Shown here: positions 1 through 6,275 of the stretch, one piece after another
Position numbering within the stretch: position 1 is the first letter of the stretch
How the letters are laid out: each line of letters starts with the position of its first letter
Origin: Gammaproteobacteria bacterium
GTDB taxonomy: Bacteria > Pseudomonadota > Gammaproteobacteria > GCA-001735895
DNA length: 17,191 nucleotides
NCBI GenBank assembly: GCA_015494335.1
Contig: WGBK01000055.1
Location: 1-17,191 of the forward strand
Direction: 5' to 3'
Program-made: the position numbers and the translations under genes
Notes under the pieces: generated by a model
What the model saw: only the letters and a program-made list of their open reading frames with translations
Databases searched by the model: none
What the model was told of the DNA's origin: nothing

Positions 1-57
1 ATGGTCGGCGCCGGCATCTTCGCCCTGCTCGGCGAGGCCAGCGCAATCGCCGGCAGC
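1..57 (+). repeat. Left arm of a 57-bp perfect inverted repeat
   Basis: Bases 1-57 are identical to the reverse complement of 142-198; I checked every base. The match fails at 58 versus 141, so the inner edge is sharp. The outer edge cannot be seen because the arm begins at the window boundary. Both arms carry the same permease codons, so this is a duplicated and inverted piece of coding sequence and not a recombinase site that I recognise. Confidence 0.95.
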
Positions 58-141
58 GCCGTGTACCTGTCCTTTATCATCGGCGGCGTCATAGCGCTGT
101 TTTCCGGCTATTCCCTGGGCAAGCTGGGAGCGCGCTACCCG
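1..141 (+). pseudogene. Displaced, inverted fragment of an amino-acid permease
   Basis: In the plus frame this encodes 47 residues typical of the first helices of APC-superfamily amino-acid permeases: a GAGIF motif at the start, then a hydrophobic segment (VYLSFIIGGVIALFSGYSLG) ending in KLGARYP. Bases 1-57 are the exact reverse complement of 142-198, which is part of the minus-strand permease 5' end. By content this piece is residues 22-68 of that same gene, but in the wrong orientation. After base 141 the plus frame runs into the antisense of the other copy and stops making permease sense. I infer that it is not an expressed gene here but the product of a fold-back rearrangement or assembly chimera. 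The window starts inside it, so its left extent is unknown. Confidence 0.75.
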
Positions 142-198
142 GCTGCCGGCGATTGCGCTGGCCTCGCCGAGCAGGGCGAAGATGCCGGCGCCGACCAT
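142..198 (-). repeat. Right arm of a 57-bp perfect inverted repeat
   Basis: This is the partner of 1-57, separated from it by an 84-bp spacer (58-141). The permease gene enters this arm from the right on the minus strand. The sequence that should follow it in the gene lies in the spacer in the opposite orientation. The family usually has a YPxAGG stretch after the spacer's last codons, and GCTGCCGGCG at 142-151 could encode the AAG of that stretch as well as belong to the arm. That would be a short microhomology at the junction, as expected for a fold-back event (inference). Confidence 0.95.
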
Positions 199-261
199 GG
201 AGCCGATGCCCAGGGCTACGGCGGACCAGAGTCCGATGGGTTTGCTGCCGGATTTATACAT
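142..261 (-). CDS. APC-family amino-acid permease, N-terminal 40 codons only (partial)
   Basis: Reading leftward from an ATG at 261, the 40 codons give MYKSGSKPIGLWSAVALGIG, then SMVGAGIFALLGEASAIAGS. This is the N-terminus of an amino acid-polyamine-organocation permease; the GAGIF stretch is the unwound, substrate-binding part of helix 1 in this family. The start overlaps the stop of the ATP-grasp gene by 8 bp (254-261), which fixes the start and suggests translational coupling in one operon. Below base 142 the frame should continue into the second helix. Instead, that continuation is found inverted at 58-141. The true gene is therefore interrupted or mis-assembled here, and its remaining roughly 400 codons are not in this window. 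The substrate cannot be told. Confidence 0.75.
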
Positions 262-1201
262 GATCGAGGGTTTCCATTTGTTGGTGAATGAAATCGACGA
301 AGCGGCGCTCGGGCGAGAAGCCGAGCAGGTCTTCGCCGCCGGCGACAAAATTCGAATAGGGATTGAAGTCGTAGAAACAGGCCTCGCCGCTGTCACGCTC
401 GAGGAAATACTCGACGCCGCCGATGTCGGCATCGGCGGCGCGCAACAGGGATATTACCTGCCGCACCACGGTTTCGGACGGTTGGTGCAGCTCGATGCCA
501 CGGCCTCCCTCGGCTGCGCAGAAATCGAAATCATCGCCGTCGGGAACGACCGCAGCACAGCCGTCGGCCGCGCAGTAGTTGAACTCGCCGCTGACCACCG
601 GCTGGCGGATGCTGTAGAACAGTTCGTCGCCGAGGATCTCGACGCGGTAGACGAAACCGTCGGACTCGATGTACTGCTGCACGATGCCACTGCGGTCGAT
701 GCCCAGGTCGATGGCCTTGAGCAGTACATCATGCTGTAGCGTCTCCATGTCGTCATAGCGGGCGATGCCGCTGCCCGAGCCTCCGAGATTGGGTTTGACG
801 ATCAACGGGAAGCCGATCGCCTCGGCGGCCGGCAGGGCGTCCTCTGGCCTATGGATGGCGATGGCCCGGGGGTGTCGCAACCCCAGCCGGGCGAACAGAC
901 CGTTCTGCATGGCCTTGGAGGCGCCGATGGCATGGGCGCGATATCCGTTCAGCACGCGCACCGGCGTGGACTGCAGCCAGCCGAGGAAGTGCAGGGTGTG
1001 AAAGGCCACGCTGGGATGGCGCGAGGCATGGGGCATGATGTTGACGCGGTTGATCAGCAGGTCGTAGGGTGGCTGCAGGTCGCTGGTATCGAAGGCCAGC
1101 TCGGCGATGTTGATCGGTAACAGGTCGATGCCGTCGTCGATCAGCGCGGCGATCAGCCGGTCGGACCAGGTCGGGTGTTCGTGCAGGAAGGCGACTTTCA
1201 T
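254..1201 (-). CDS. RimK-like ATP-grasp ligase
   Basis: This encodes 315 residues from ATG 1201 to TAA. A longer frame would add 31 residues upstream, but they look like shadow sequence, and MKVAFLHEHPTWSDRL is a natural Rossmann-like first strand. The ATP-grasp fold is visible: VKPNLGGSGSGI (about 136-146) is the flexible glycine loop with a nucleotide-binding lysine, VQQYIESDG (174-182) is the hinge to the adenine pocket, and FYDFNPYSNF (276-285) supplies the acidic/Asn metal ligands. Enzymes of this group join a carboxylate to an amine through an acyl phosphate, for example adding amino acids to peptides, proteins or cofactors. The partner substrate is not readable here. It lies 13 nt below the unrecognised 132-residue gene and overlaps the permease start by 8 bp, so it is probably co-transcribed with both. 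Confidence 0.8.
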   Translation of the reverse strand: MKVAFLHEHPTWSDRLIAALIDDGIDLLPINIAELAFDTSDLQPPYDLLINRVNIMPHASRHPSVAFHTLHFLGWLQSTPVRVLNGYRAHAIGASKAMQNGLFARLGLRHPRAIAIHRPEDALPAAEAIGFPLIVKPNLGGSGSGIARYDDMETLQHDVLLKAIDLGIDRSGIVQQYIESDGFVYRVEILGDELFYSIRQPVVSGEFNYCAADGCAAVVPDGDDFDFCAAEGGRGIELHQPSETVVRQVISLLRAADADIGGVEYFLERDSGEACFYDFNPYSNFVAGGEDLLGFSPERRFVDFIHQQMETLDHV

Positions 1202-1214
1202 GGAGGTTCCGCGC

Positions 1215-1613
1215 TCAGCTGTCGGCAATGGGCGGCAGTGTATCGCAAAGTTCGCCGTCGCTGTCGATAACGATGCCGTTGAGGCGCAGGGCAACCAGCA
1301 GGCGGCGTGCCTGGCGCGGCGTCAGCGTGATGCGGAAGGCAGCCTTGATCAGGCGATGCTCGTCCATGTAGAGCTGCTGGATGCGCGGCGTTTGCTGCAG
1401 GCCGCTGAATACGCTGTGGATCAGGTCGGTGACCGACAGGTTGTGGGAATCGACGAAAAACAGGCAGCGATCGGCGCTGCGGAAGAATACGCGGCCGACG
1501 CAGAGGCCGCTGAAGATCTCCAGCTCGTTGCGCGGGCGCACCCGCATCGACTTGCTGCGCGCCCTTTGCAGCAGCGCGCGGGAATCCGGGGCCTTGGGAC
1601 CGATGCCGACCAT
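1215..1613 (-). CDS. Conserved-looking hypothetical protein, 132 residues
   Basis: I do not recognise this protein. It runs from ATG 1613 to TGA, 12 nt below the DUF364 stop and 13 nt above the ATP-grasp start, so it sits inside the leftward operon on the operon's strand. It has a basic N-terminal third (RALLQRARSKSMRVRPRNEL), a hydrophobic beta-like stretch (FSGLCVGRVFF, CLFFVDSHNLSV), and a C-terminal part rich in Arg and Leu (LTPRQARRLLVALRLNGIVID). It has no signal peptide or membrane helix, and three Cys (residues 38, 50 and 123) that form no recognisable metal motif. It is probably a small cytoplasmic partner of the neighbouring ligase or DUF364 protein, which is inference from position only. 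Its start has no strong ribosome-binding site, so the exact N-terminus is uncertain. Confidence 0.6.
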   Translation of the reverse strand: MVGIGPKAPDSRALLQRARSKSMRVRPRNELEIFSGLCVGRVFFRSADRCLFFVDSHNLSVTDLIHSVFSGLQQTPRIQQLYMDEHRLIKAAFRITLTPRQARRLLVALRLNGIVIDSDGELCDTLPPIADS

Positions 1614-1625
1614 CGTTTTAGCGGC

Positions 1626-2483
1626 TCAGGATCGCGACCGGGCGCGACGCAGCAGTTCGCCGACGCCCGGGTAAACCTCGGGCGTGAGCTGGTACTTGTG
1701 TCCGGCATGGCCCCAGGAAACCTGCTGCTGCAGCGCCTCGCGCAAGGCCTCGAGATCGAAGAACTCGATGCCGCCGACGGAATCCACGCCGCGTTCGAAC
1801 AGCAGATCGGGCAGGCCGCTGCCGCTGGGGCCGATCAGGCTGAAGCGCCGGCAGCCTCGGCTGTGCCCGAGGATGTCCTTGAGGCTGTCGTTGATCAGGG
1901 TCGAGGCCGTGCACAAGACCTGGTCGCAGCGGGCCAGCTCGCTGGCATCCCCGGCCAGTTCCAGGCCCTCGACAATCTCCACCCGTTCCGGTTTTTTCTC
2001 CACCACCAGCACCTCCACCCCTTTTTCCAGCATGCGTTCCACCAGCGGGCAGAAATAACCAACCATGCCGACCCGGTCGCCGGCCAGCGGATCGTCGATA
2101 CCGGTGCTGGCACTGCTGGCGCTGGCCTCGGAAGGAGAGAAGCCGGCGCGGCGGAACAGGTGCTGGCTGATGGCGTTGAAGGCGCCCAGCGCCAGCGCGC
2201 TGGCGGCAAGGTCCGTGGCGTCGCCGAAATGCCGCGTCAGTTCCACCGCGTCGGCGCGCAGGTGGGACGGATCCGGATAGCGGTGCCACAGGCGAGGCAG
2301 GCTGTCTTCCAGGCTGGTGTAGAAGGGGCCGACGCTGCCGTCCTCGAGGAACACGAAGCCGAACTCGTCGGGATTTTCGGCATCCTCGACGATCTTCGGC
2401 AGGTGCAGGCCGACCACCGGCGGCAGCTCGATATGCTCGCCGATGCGGCGGGCCAGGTCTCGGTATTCCCGGTTCAGTTTCAT
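1626..2483 (-). CDS. DUF364 (putative heavy-metal chelation) protein
   Basis: This encodes 285 residues from ATG 2483. The open frame extends upstream to 2936, but MKLNREYRDLARRI begins a clean N-terminus, and its ATG overlaps the stop of the membrane-protein gene (ATGA). The N-terminal region resembles the small DUF4213-like lead domain, and LALGAFNAISQHLF (97-110) matches the conserved helix before the main domain. From about 137 a Rossmann-like domain follows: GMVGYFCPLVERMLEKG (139-155), VEKKPE (161-166), TASTLINDSL (192-201), IGPSGSGLPDLLFERGVDSVGG (217-238). This pattern fits the DUF364 family, annotated as putative heavy-metal chelation because of structure and gene context; no reaction is firmly established. 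Adjacent ligase and permease genes fit a role around a small ligand, but that is inference. There is no secretion signal, so it is cytoplasmic. Confidence 0.8.
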   Translation of the reverse strand: MKLNREYRDLARRIGEHIELPPVVGLHLPKIVEDAENPDEFGFVFLEDGSVGPFYTSLEDSLPRLWHRYPDPSHLRADAVELTRHFGDATDLAASALALGAFNAISQHLFRRAGFSPSEASASSASTGIDDPLAGDRVGMVGYFCPLVERMLEKGVEVLVVEKKPERVEIVEGLELAGDASELARCDQVLCTASTLINDSLKDILGHSRGCRRFSLIGPSGSGLPDLLFERGVDSVGGIEFFDLEALREALQQQVSWGHAGHKYQLTPEVYPGVGELLRRARSRS

Positions 2484-2932
2484 TTTTCGGGGGGTGTCGG
2501 CGGGTCCGTGGGTGCGTATTTGCGCAGGAAGGCGGCGGGCGCCAGGCTGCGGTGTCGGAATCGGCGGGTAGAGTGGCTGACCAGCGACGAAAACACAATG
2601 ATCGACATCAAGCCGACCAACCGGGTGTCGGCATCGACCAGCGGCAGCAGGGAAAGCAGGCCGATCTTGATCAATACGCTGATGCCGCGGATTTCGAACA
2701 GGGCGAGGAAGCTGCCGTAGAGATCCACCGCGAACAGGGCCAGCCCCGAAAGCACGGCGGCCAGTAGCCAGGGTCGCCAGGTTTCGTCGGCCACGCCGTA
2801 GTAGAGCCCGCCGAGCAGCAGCGAGAAGCTGATGATGTGCGCGGCGCGCAGCAGGTTGAGGATCAGCCTGCGATGGGGCAGATCGCGAAATCGACGAGGG
2901 AACAGCAGGCGCAGGGGGGAGTCGGGCATCAT
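2480..2932 (-). CDS. Small four-helix integral membrane protein
   Basis: This encodes 150 residues beginning MM; either ATG, at 2932 or 2929, could be used. Four hydrophobic segments are visible: about 24-46 (with SFSLLLGGLYYG), 54-76, 84-99 (ISVLIKIGLLSLLPLV) and 104-121. The N-terminus is rich in Arg (RLLFPRRFRDLPHRR), and the tail is short, basic and proline-rich. By the positive-inside rule both ends are probably cytoplasmic. I recognise no family. The stop codon overlaps the DUF364 start by 4 bp (ATGA), which indicates translational coupling. It may act as the membrane partner or transporter subunit for whatever the downstream enzymes make, but nothing in the protein shows a substrate. 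Confidence 0.7.
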   Translation of the reverse strand: MMPDSPLRLLFPRRFRDLPHRRLILNLLRAAHIISFSLLLGGLYYGVADETWRPWLLAAVLSGLALFAVDLYGSFLALFEIRGISVLIKIGLLSLLPLVDADTRLVGLMSIIVFSSLVSHSTRRFRHRSLAPAAFLRKYAPTDPPTPPEK

Positions 2933-2943
2933 ACAAGACTACC

Positions 2944-2962
2944 GCCGCGGGGCTTTCGCGGC
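2944..2962 (-). other. Short perfect hairpin between glutamine amidotransferase and membrane-protein genes
   Basis: GCCGCG (2944-2949) and CGCGGC (2957-2962) pair perfectly around a 7-nt loop in the 41-nt gap after the amidotransferase stop. No T tract follows on either strand, so it is not a standard intrinsic terminator. It could shape the 5' region of the downstream message or be chance in GC-rich DNA. Confidence 0.35.
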
Positions 2963-2973
2963 AAACCGTGGGC

Positions 2974-3714
2974 TCAGTCGCCGCTGTAGCGTTCGACGAA
3001 ACGGCGCAGGATGGCGTTGGCTTCGGGCGTGCGGGCCGGACGGATGCGCTCGATCAGCGCGTCCGCCTCCTCGGGACGAAAATAGCCGTGATGGCGATAG
3101 GCCTGGATGCGCAGGATGAAGCCTTCGGCATCGCCCTCGGGATGGAACTGGGTGGCATAGACATTGCGCCCGACACGAAACATCTGCACCGGGCAGGCCT
3201 CGCCGCGAATCAGCAGCGTGGCGCCCTCGGGCAGGCGATCGCAGGCTTCCTTGTGGCCCAGCAGGGCCGGGATGCGATCCGGGCAGCCGGCAAGCAGAGG
3301 GTCGGTCTTCCCTTCCCCGGTCAGCTCCAGCTCGAAGCAGCCCACCGGTTCGCCGTAGCGGGGGGTGATGTCGGCGCCAAGCCAGGAGCCGAGCAGGCCG
3401 TTGCCGGAACAGGCGCCGAGGAAAGGGAAGTCGCGCGGTACCAGCCGGTCGAACAGGCGCGAGAAATCCGCCTCGATGCGTTTCTGCAATGCGGTTTTTT
3501 CCGCTTCGGGGGTGCTGATGTCGAAGGGGCTGCCACCGACGATGATGCCGCTGTAGTCGTCGAGTCGGAGATCCCGCGGGATGCCCTGTTGCTCGATGCG
3601 CAGGCGATGGGCCTGCTGCGGCACCAGCCCGCCGTAGTGGCAGATGGCCGCGAATTCGTTGTCCGATGTATCGTCCTCGGGGCGCAACTGGAGGATCAGG
3701 AAGGGCTTGGGCAT
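2974..3714 (-). CDS. Class I glutamine amidotransferase (GuaA/GATase1-like)
   Basis: This encodes 246 residues from ATG 3714. The triad of class I glutaminase domains can be seen: Cys102 in GACSGNGLLG (the nucleophile elbow), and His191 and Glu193 in ATQFHPEGD. GIIVGGSPFD (56-65) is the usual glycine-rich loop for the oxyanion hole. The elbow has an unusual ACSGN sequence where many relatives have C-(F/Y/L)-G-(H/I)-Q. Stand-alone proteins of this class release ammonia from glutamine for a partner, or hydrolyse gamma-glutamyl compounds; the length of about 240 residues fits the free-standing group. It lies 41 nt upstream of the membrane-protein gene on the same strand and could be the first gene of the operon. 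Ammonia delivery to the ATP-grasp ligase is possible, but this is inference. Confidence 0.85.
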   Translation of the reverse strand: MPKPFLILQLRPEDDTSDNEFAAICHYGGLVPQQAHRLRIEQQGIPRDLRLDDYSGIIVGGSPFDISTPEAEKTALQKRIEADFSRLFDRLVPRDFPFLGACSGNGLLGSWLGADITPRYGEPVGCFELELTGEGKTDPLLAGCPDRIPALLGHKEACDRLPEGATLLIRGEACPVQMFRVGRNVYATQFHPEGDAEGFILRIQAYRHHGYFRPEEADALIERIRPARTPEANAILRRFVERYSGD

Positions 3715-3780
3715 GAATGGGTCCGCGGTACCGGGAAGCGGGATTCTAGAGCATGTCCCGGCCGCTGGCGATACCCTGCC

Positions 3781-4206
3781 TCAGAAGGTCTTGGAGACGA
3801 CCTCGGACAGGCTGCTTTCGATGCGCAGCGAGTTGTAGGCGGTGAGGGCGAAATAGACCGTCACAGTGCCGGAACCGCCCTGGTACTGGTCGCTGTATTG
3901 GAATACATCCCCGCTAGTGATGTGGAACTCGGTCACCGGTTGGTTGTTTTCGTCTCTTGCCGGGATATCGATATCCGCTTTTTTCAGATTCTCGGGCGAA
4001 TCGCCGATGTACAGCCGGTAACCGGCGAGATCCTCCAGCGGCGTGTCGTCGGTATTCTCGGTGGGGGGTTGCCAGCTCAGGGTGGCGACGACATCGCTGC
4101 CGCCCTCGCTGCCTGCACCGCCGGCGCCGCAGCCGGTCAGTACCAGGGAGAACAGGGCTAGGAGAAGGAATGAAAGGGCATTGCGGTATGGTATTCGGGT
4201 ATTCAT
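3781..4206 (-). CDS. Lipoprotein with a fibronectin type III-like domain
   Basis: This encodes 141 residues if it starts at ATG 4206. A GTG at 4221 would add five residues, but those bases form an AGGTGA ribosome-binding site about 11 nt before the ATG. The N-terminus is a lipoprotein signal: basic MNTRIPYRN, a hydrophobic core, then LVLTGC with the lipidated Cys at residue 26 and a Gly/Ser-rich linker after it. Residues of about 40-135 (TLSWQPPTENTDDTPLEDLAGYRLYIG to TVYFALTAYNS) match the fibronectin-III-like module common in secreted gammaproteobacterial proteins. Residue +2 after Cys is Gly and not Asp, so outer-membrane sorting is likely. The function is unknown; such modules usually mediate binding. 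It is separated by 66 nt from the amidotransferase and diverges from the adenylation gene. Confidence 0.8.
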   Translation of the reverse strand: MNTRIPYRNALSFLLLALFSLVLTGCGAGGAGSEGGSDVVATLSWQPPTENTDDTPLEDLAGYRLYIGDSPENLKKADIDIPARDENNQPVTEFHITSGDVFQYSDQYQGGSGTVTVYFALTAYNSLRIESSLSEVVSKTF

Positions 4207-4333
4207 CGATTTCGAGTTCACCTATGCGTGCGCTGCCCCGATCTTGTGCCGGGATCATGCGCTGTTTCACAGACAGGCAAGACAGGGAGTCGCTAGGCTT
4301 GCGTGCCTGCTGAATCAATAGTAAGGAAAGGCC

Positions 4334-5872
4334 ATGACGACCCGTTTGCAGGAATATTTCTCGGAATCCGCAAGACGATTTCCCGACAGGACAGCGGTTG
4401 CCTGTAGGGACGATTCCATATCATACCAGAGCCTGGAGTCATTCACCAACGCCCTGGCCCGCCATCTGCAACGAAACGGGGCGGAAAAGGGGCGATTCAT
4501 CCCCTTTTTCATGGCCAAGGGGATTCCGGCGATCCAGTCCCTGCTGGCGATCCTGAAGGCCGATTGCGCCTATGTGCCCATCGATGTTCATTCTCCCGCG
4601 GCACGGCTGGAATCCATCCTCGACAGCCTCCAGGCCGGGCTGATCCTGGTGGATCGTCAGTCGGAGCCGGTCCTGCGCGAGCGCCTGGGCGAGCGCGATG
4701 ACCTGCTCGTCGTCAATGTCGAGGATTTCGATGCCTCGACCGAGGATCGTTCCCCGCTGAACTATCGGGGCCTGTCCATCGACCTGGCCTATGTGCTGTT
4801 CACCTCCGGCTCCACCGGGGTGCCCAAGGGCGTGATGATTCCTCACCAGGCGGTCATCGACTACATCGACTGGTGCGTTGAGTTCTATGCCATCGACGAA
4901 CAGGACCAGGTATCCAACCATGCGCCGCTGTACTTCGACAATTCCACCTTCGATATCTATACCGCTTTCAAGGCGGGCGCCACACTGCACCTGGTGCCCG
5001 ACGAGCTCAACAGCGTACTGCCGCGACTGATCCGCTGGATCGACGAGCGCGCCATCAGCGTGTTCTTCTGCGTGCCCTCGGTGCTGACGCTGTTGATCCG
5101 TTCGCGACGCCTGAAGCCGGACAACCTGGCCTCGCTGCGACACCTGATCTGTGCCGGCGAGGCGTTGCCGCCGGAGACCATCCGCTATTTCATGCAGCAC
5201 TACCCCCATATCCAGTACACCAACATGTACGGACCGACCGAGATCACCGTGGACTGCAGCTACCATGTGATTCGCGAAATCCCGTCCGAGGATCAGTTGC
5301 GCATTCCCATCGGCAAGGCGCGCAAAAACATGGAGCTGTTCGTGCGCGAGGAGTCGGGCGGCTTGAGCCAGCAGCCCGGTGCACGCGGCGAACTGCTGGT
5401 GCGCGGCCTGTCGGTCAGCTACGGATATCTCGGTGACGAGGAAAAGACACGGGCCAGCTTCATTCAGAACCCCCTCAACCCGGTCTTCCACGACCCTCTC
5501 TACTGCACCGGCGACCTGGTCGAGATCGACGATAACGGCGACTATCATTTCCTCGGTCGCGCCGACGACCAGATCAAGTATCTCGGCTATCGCATCGAAC
5601 TGGGCGAGATCGAGTCGCGCATGCATTCTCTGGATGCGGTGCGCGAGTGCGTGGTGGTGTTCGATGCCGGCGATGGCGACGCGCGCCCGCCTGAAATCGG
5701 TGCGCTGGTCTCGCTTGAGGGCGAGGAACTGGCCTGGCTGCAGCAGCAATTGCGTTCGCTGTTGCCGTCCTACATGATCCCGACGCGCATCCGCCTGCAC
5801 GACGGGGATTTTCCGCGCACGGCCAACGGCAAGTATGATCGGCGGAACATTCTTCCGCTGGTCTTTGGCTGA
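4334..5872 (+). CDS. NRPS-type amino-acid adenylation enzyme (AMP-forming, carrier-protein ligase)
   Basis: This encodes 512 residues with a good ribosome-binding site (AAGGAAAGG) before the ATG. It is a complete stand-alone adenylation domain: A3 loop LFTSGSTGVPKGV (155-167), A4 YFDNSTFDIYTAF (200-212), A5 NMYGPTE (297-303), A7 YCTGDL (390-395), A8 GRADDQIKYLGYRIELGEIE (408-427) and A10 TANGK with the catalytic Lys500. Asp202 sits where amino-acid-activating NRPS domains hold the substrate alpha-amine, so an alpha-amino acid is the likely substrate; the side chain cannot be read by eye. The enzyme should form aminoacyl-AMP and load the amino acid onto the carrier protein encoded next. There is no condensation or thioesterase domain. 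DltA and the prolyl ligases (PltF, RedM type) have the same architecture. It is the first gene of the rightward operon. Confidence 0.88.
   Translation: MTTRLQEYFSESARRFPDRTAVACRDDSISYQSLESFTNALARHLQRNGAEKGRFIPFFMAKGIPAIQSLLAILKADCAYVPIDVHSPAARLESILDSLQAGLILVDRQSEPVLRERLGERDDLLVVNVEDFDASTEDRSPLNYRGLSIDLAYVLFTSGSTGVPKGVMIPHQAVIDYIDWCVEFYAIDEQDQVSNHAPLYFDNSTFDIYTAFKAGATLHLVPDELNSVLPRLIRWIDERAISVFFCVPSVLTLLIRSRRLKPDNLASLRHLICAGEALPPETIRYFMQHYPHIQYTNMYGPTEITVDCSYHVIREIPSEDQLRIPIGKARKNMELFVREESGGLSQQPGARGELLVRGLSVSYGYLGDEEKTRASFIQNPLNPVFHDPLYCTGDLVEIDDNGDYHFLGRADDQIKYLGYRIELGEIESRMHSLDAVRECVVVFDAGDGDARPPEIGALVSLEGEELAWLQQQLRSLLPSYMIPTRIRLHDGDFPRTANGKYDRRNILPLVFG
4485..4508. other. Terminator-like hairpin inside the adenylation gene
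   Basis: An 8-bp perfect stem, AAAAGGGG (4485-4492) with CCCCTTTT (4501-4508), surrounds an 8-nt loop, and one more T follows. The A and T runs make it look like an intrinsic terminator on either strand. It lies about 150 nt into the coding frame (codons 51-59), so it could act as an early attenuator or a pause site, or be chance from codons for Glu-Lys-Gly and Pro-Phe-Phe. Confidence 0.4.
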
Positions 5873-5883
5873 GGGCGAACCGG

Positions 5884-5895
5884 CCTCCGGGGAGG
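5884..5895. other. CCTCC/GGAGG inverted repeat in the ligase-carrier gap
   Basis: CCTCC (5884-5888) faces GGAGG (5891-5895) just after the adenylation stop. The rest of the 126-nt gap (5873-5998) becomes AT-richer, with TAGAAT at 5951-5956 as a possible -10 box but no convincing -35. The gap is the longest inside the operon, so it may hold processing or internal start signals for the carrier-protein message. No T tract makes the repeat a terminator. Confidence 0.3.
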
Positions 5896-5998
5896 GAGGG
5901 CGGCTGTCCGGCTTTGCGAAAGAGGTCACGGACGCCAAAACCTCATGAAATAGAATGACAATGATCCTTTTCAAGAAACAATCAGGGAATACGCACAC

Positions 5999-6238
5999 AT
6001 GTCTGAATCCGCCATCCGCTCCATCCTGGAGCAACACGGACGCCTTTCCACGCCGGTCACCGAGCTCGAAGCTGCCAGCGATCTCTATAACGCCGGCCTG
6101 ACCTCACTGGCCACAGTCGGCCTGATGCTTGCGCTGGAAGACGAGTTCGACATCGAATTCCCCGACGCCATGCTCAGCCGGCAGACCTTCAGCAGCATCG
6201 AGGCGATACAGGATGCGATCGAGGAACTGCAGGGCTGA
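5999..6238 (+). CDS. Stand-alone acyl/aminoacyl carrier protein
   Basis: This encodes 79 acidic residues, the usual size of a discrete carrier protein. Ser36 in NAGLTSLATVGLMLALEDEF (31-50) is the expected phosphopantetheine attachment site; it occupies the place of Ser in the common G-L-D-S-L motif, with Thr instead of Asp. The four-helix pattern follows, ending in FSSIEAIQDAIEEL. AGGGA lies 10 nt before the ATG. With an NRPS-type adenylation gene upstream and a flavoprotein gene downstream, its likely role is to hold an amino acid as a thioester while it is oxidised or transferred. It needs a phosphopantetheinyl transferase encoded outside this window. The T-for-D change before the Ser may tune partner choice. 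Confidence 0.88.
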   Translation: MSESAIRSILEQHGRLSTPVTELEAASDLYNAGLTSLATVGLMLALEDEFDIEFPDAMLSRQTFSSIEAIQDAIEELQG

Positions 6239-6275
6239 TCTGCCGAACTTAACACCCAACCCACGGAGAACCCGG

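Noticed and set aside
1..261. Phase-variable invertible switch as the main reading of the inverted repeat
   Set aside because: No recombinase gene is in view, both arms are plain coding sequence, and the arrangement sits at the window edge, so an assembly or amplification chimera explains it better.
1618..2598. Second minus frame of 326 codons overlapping the DUF364 gene
   Set aside because: It is Arg/Pro/Ala-rich without motifs, while the frame from 2483 to 1626 gives a clean DUF364 protein that abuts its neighbours.
1107..2720. Long plus-strand open frame of 537 codons over the DUF364 and unknown genes
   Set aside because: It lies antisense to genes with clear domains, has low-complexity Ala/Gly/Gln/Arg composition and no motifs. 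Such frames are common opposite GC-rich genes.
4222..4333. Promoters in the divergent lipoprotein/adenylation gap
   Set aside because: A promoter must be near, but no -35/-10 pair with proper spacing could be picked out on either strand.
4334..5872. DltA (D-alanine:carrier ligase) as the specific identity
   Set aside because: The architecture fits, but the dltB and dltD genes are absent and the neighbours belong to a different pathway.
5955..5975. Weak Fur-box-like AT-rich stretch (GACAATGATCC) before the carrier gene
   Set aside because: Only one of three hexamers matches well; the rest diverges too far to call an iron-regulated operator.
4439..6037. Minus-strand open frame of 532 codons opposite the adenylation gene and running into the carrier gene
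   Set aside because: All adenylation core motifs are on the plus strand; the antisense frame has no recognisable domain and crosses two real genes.
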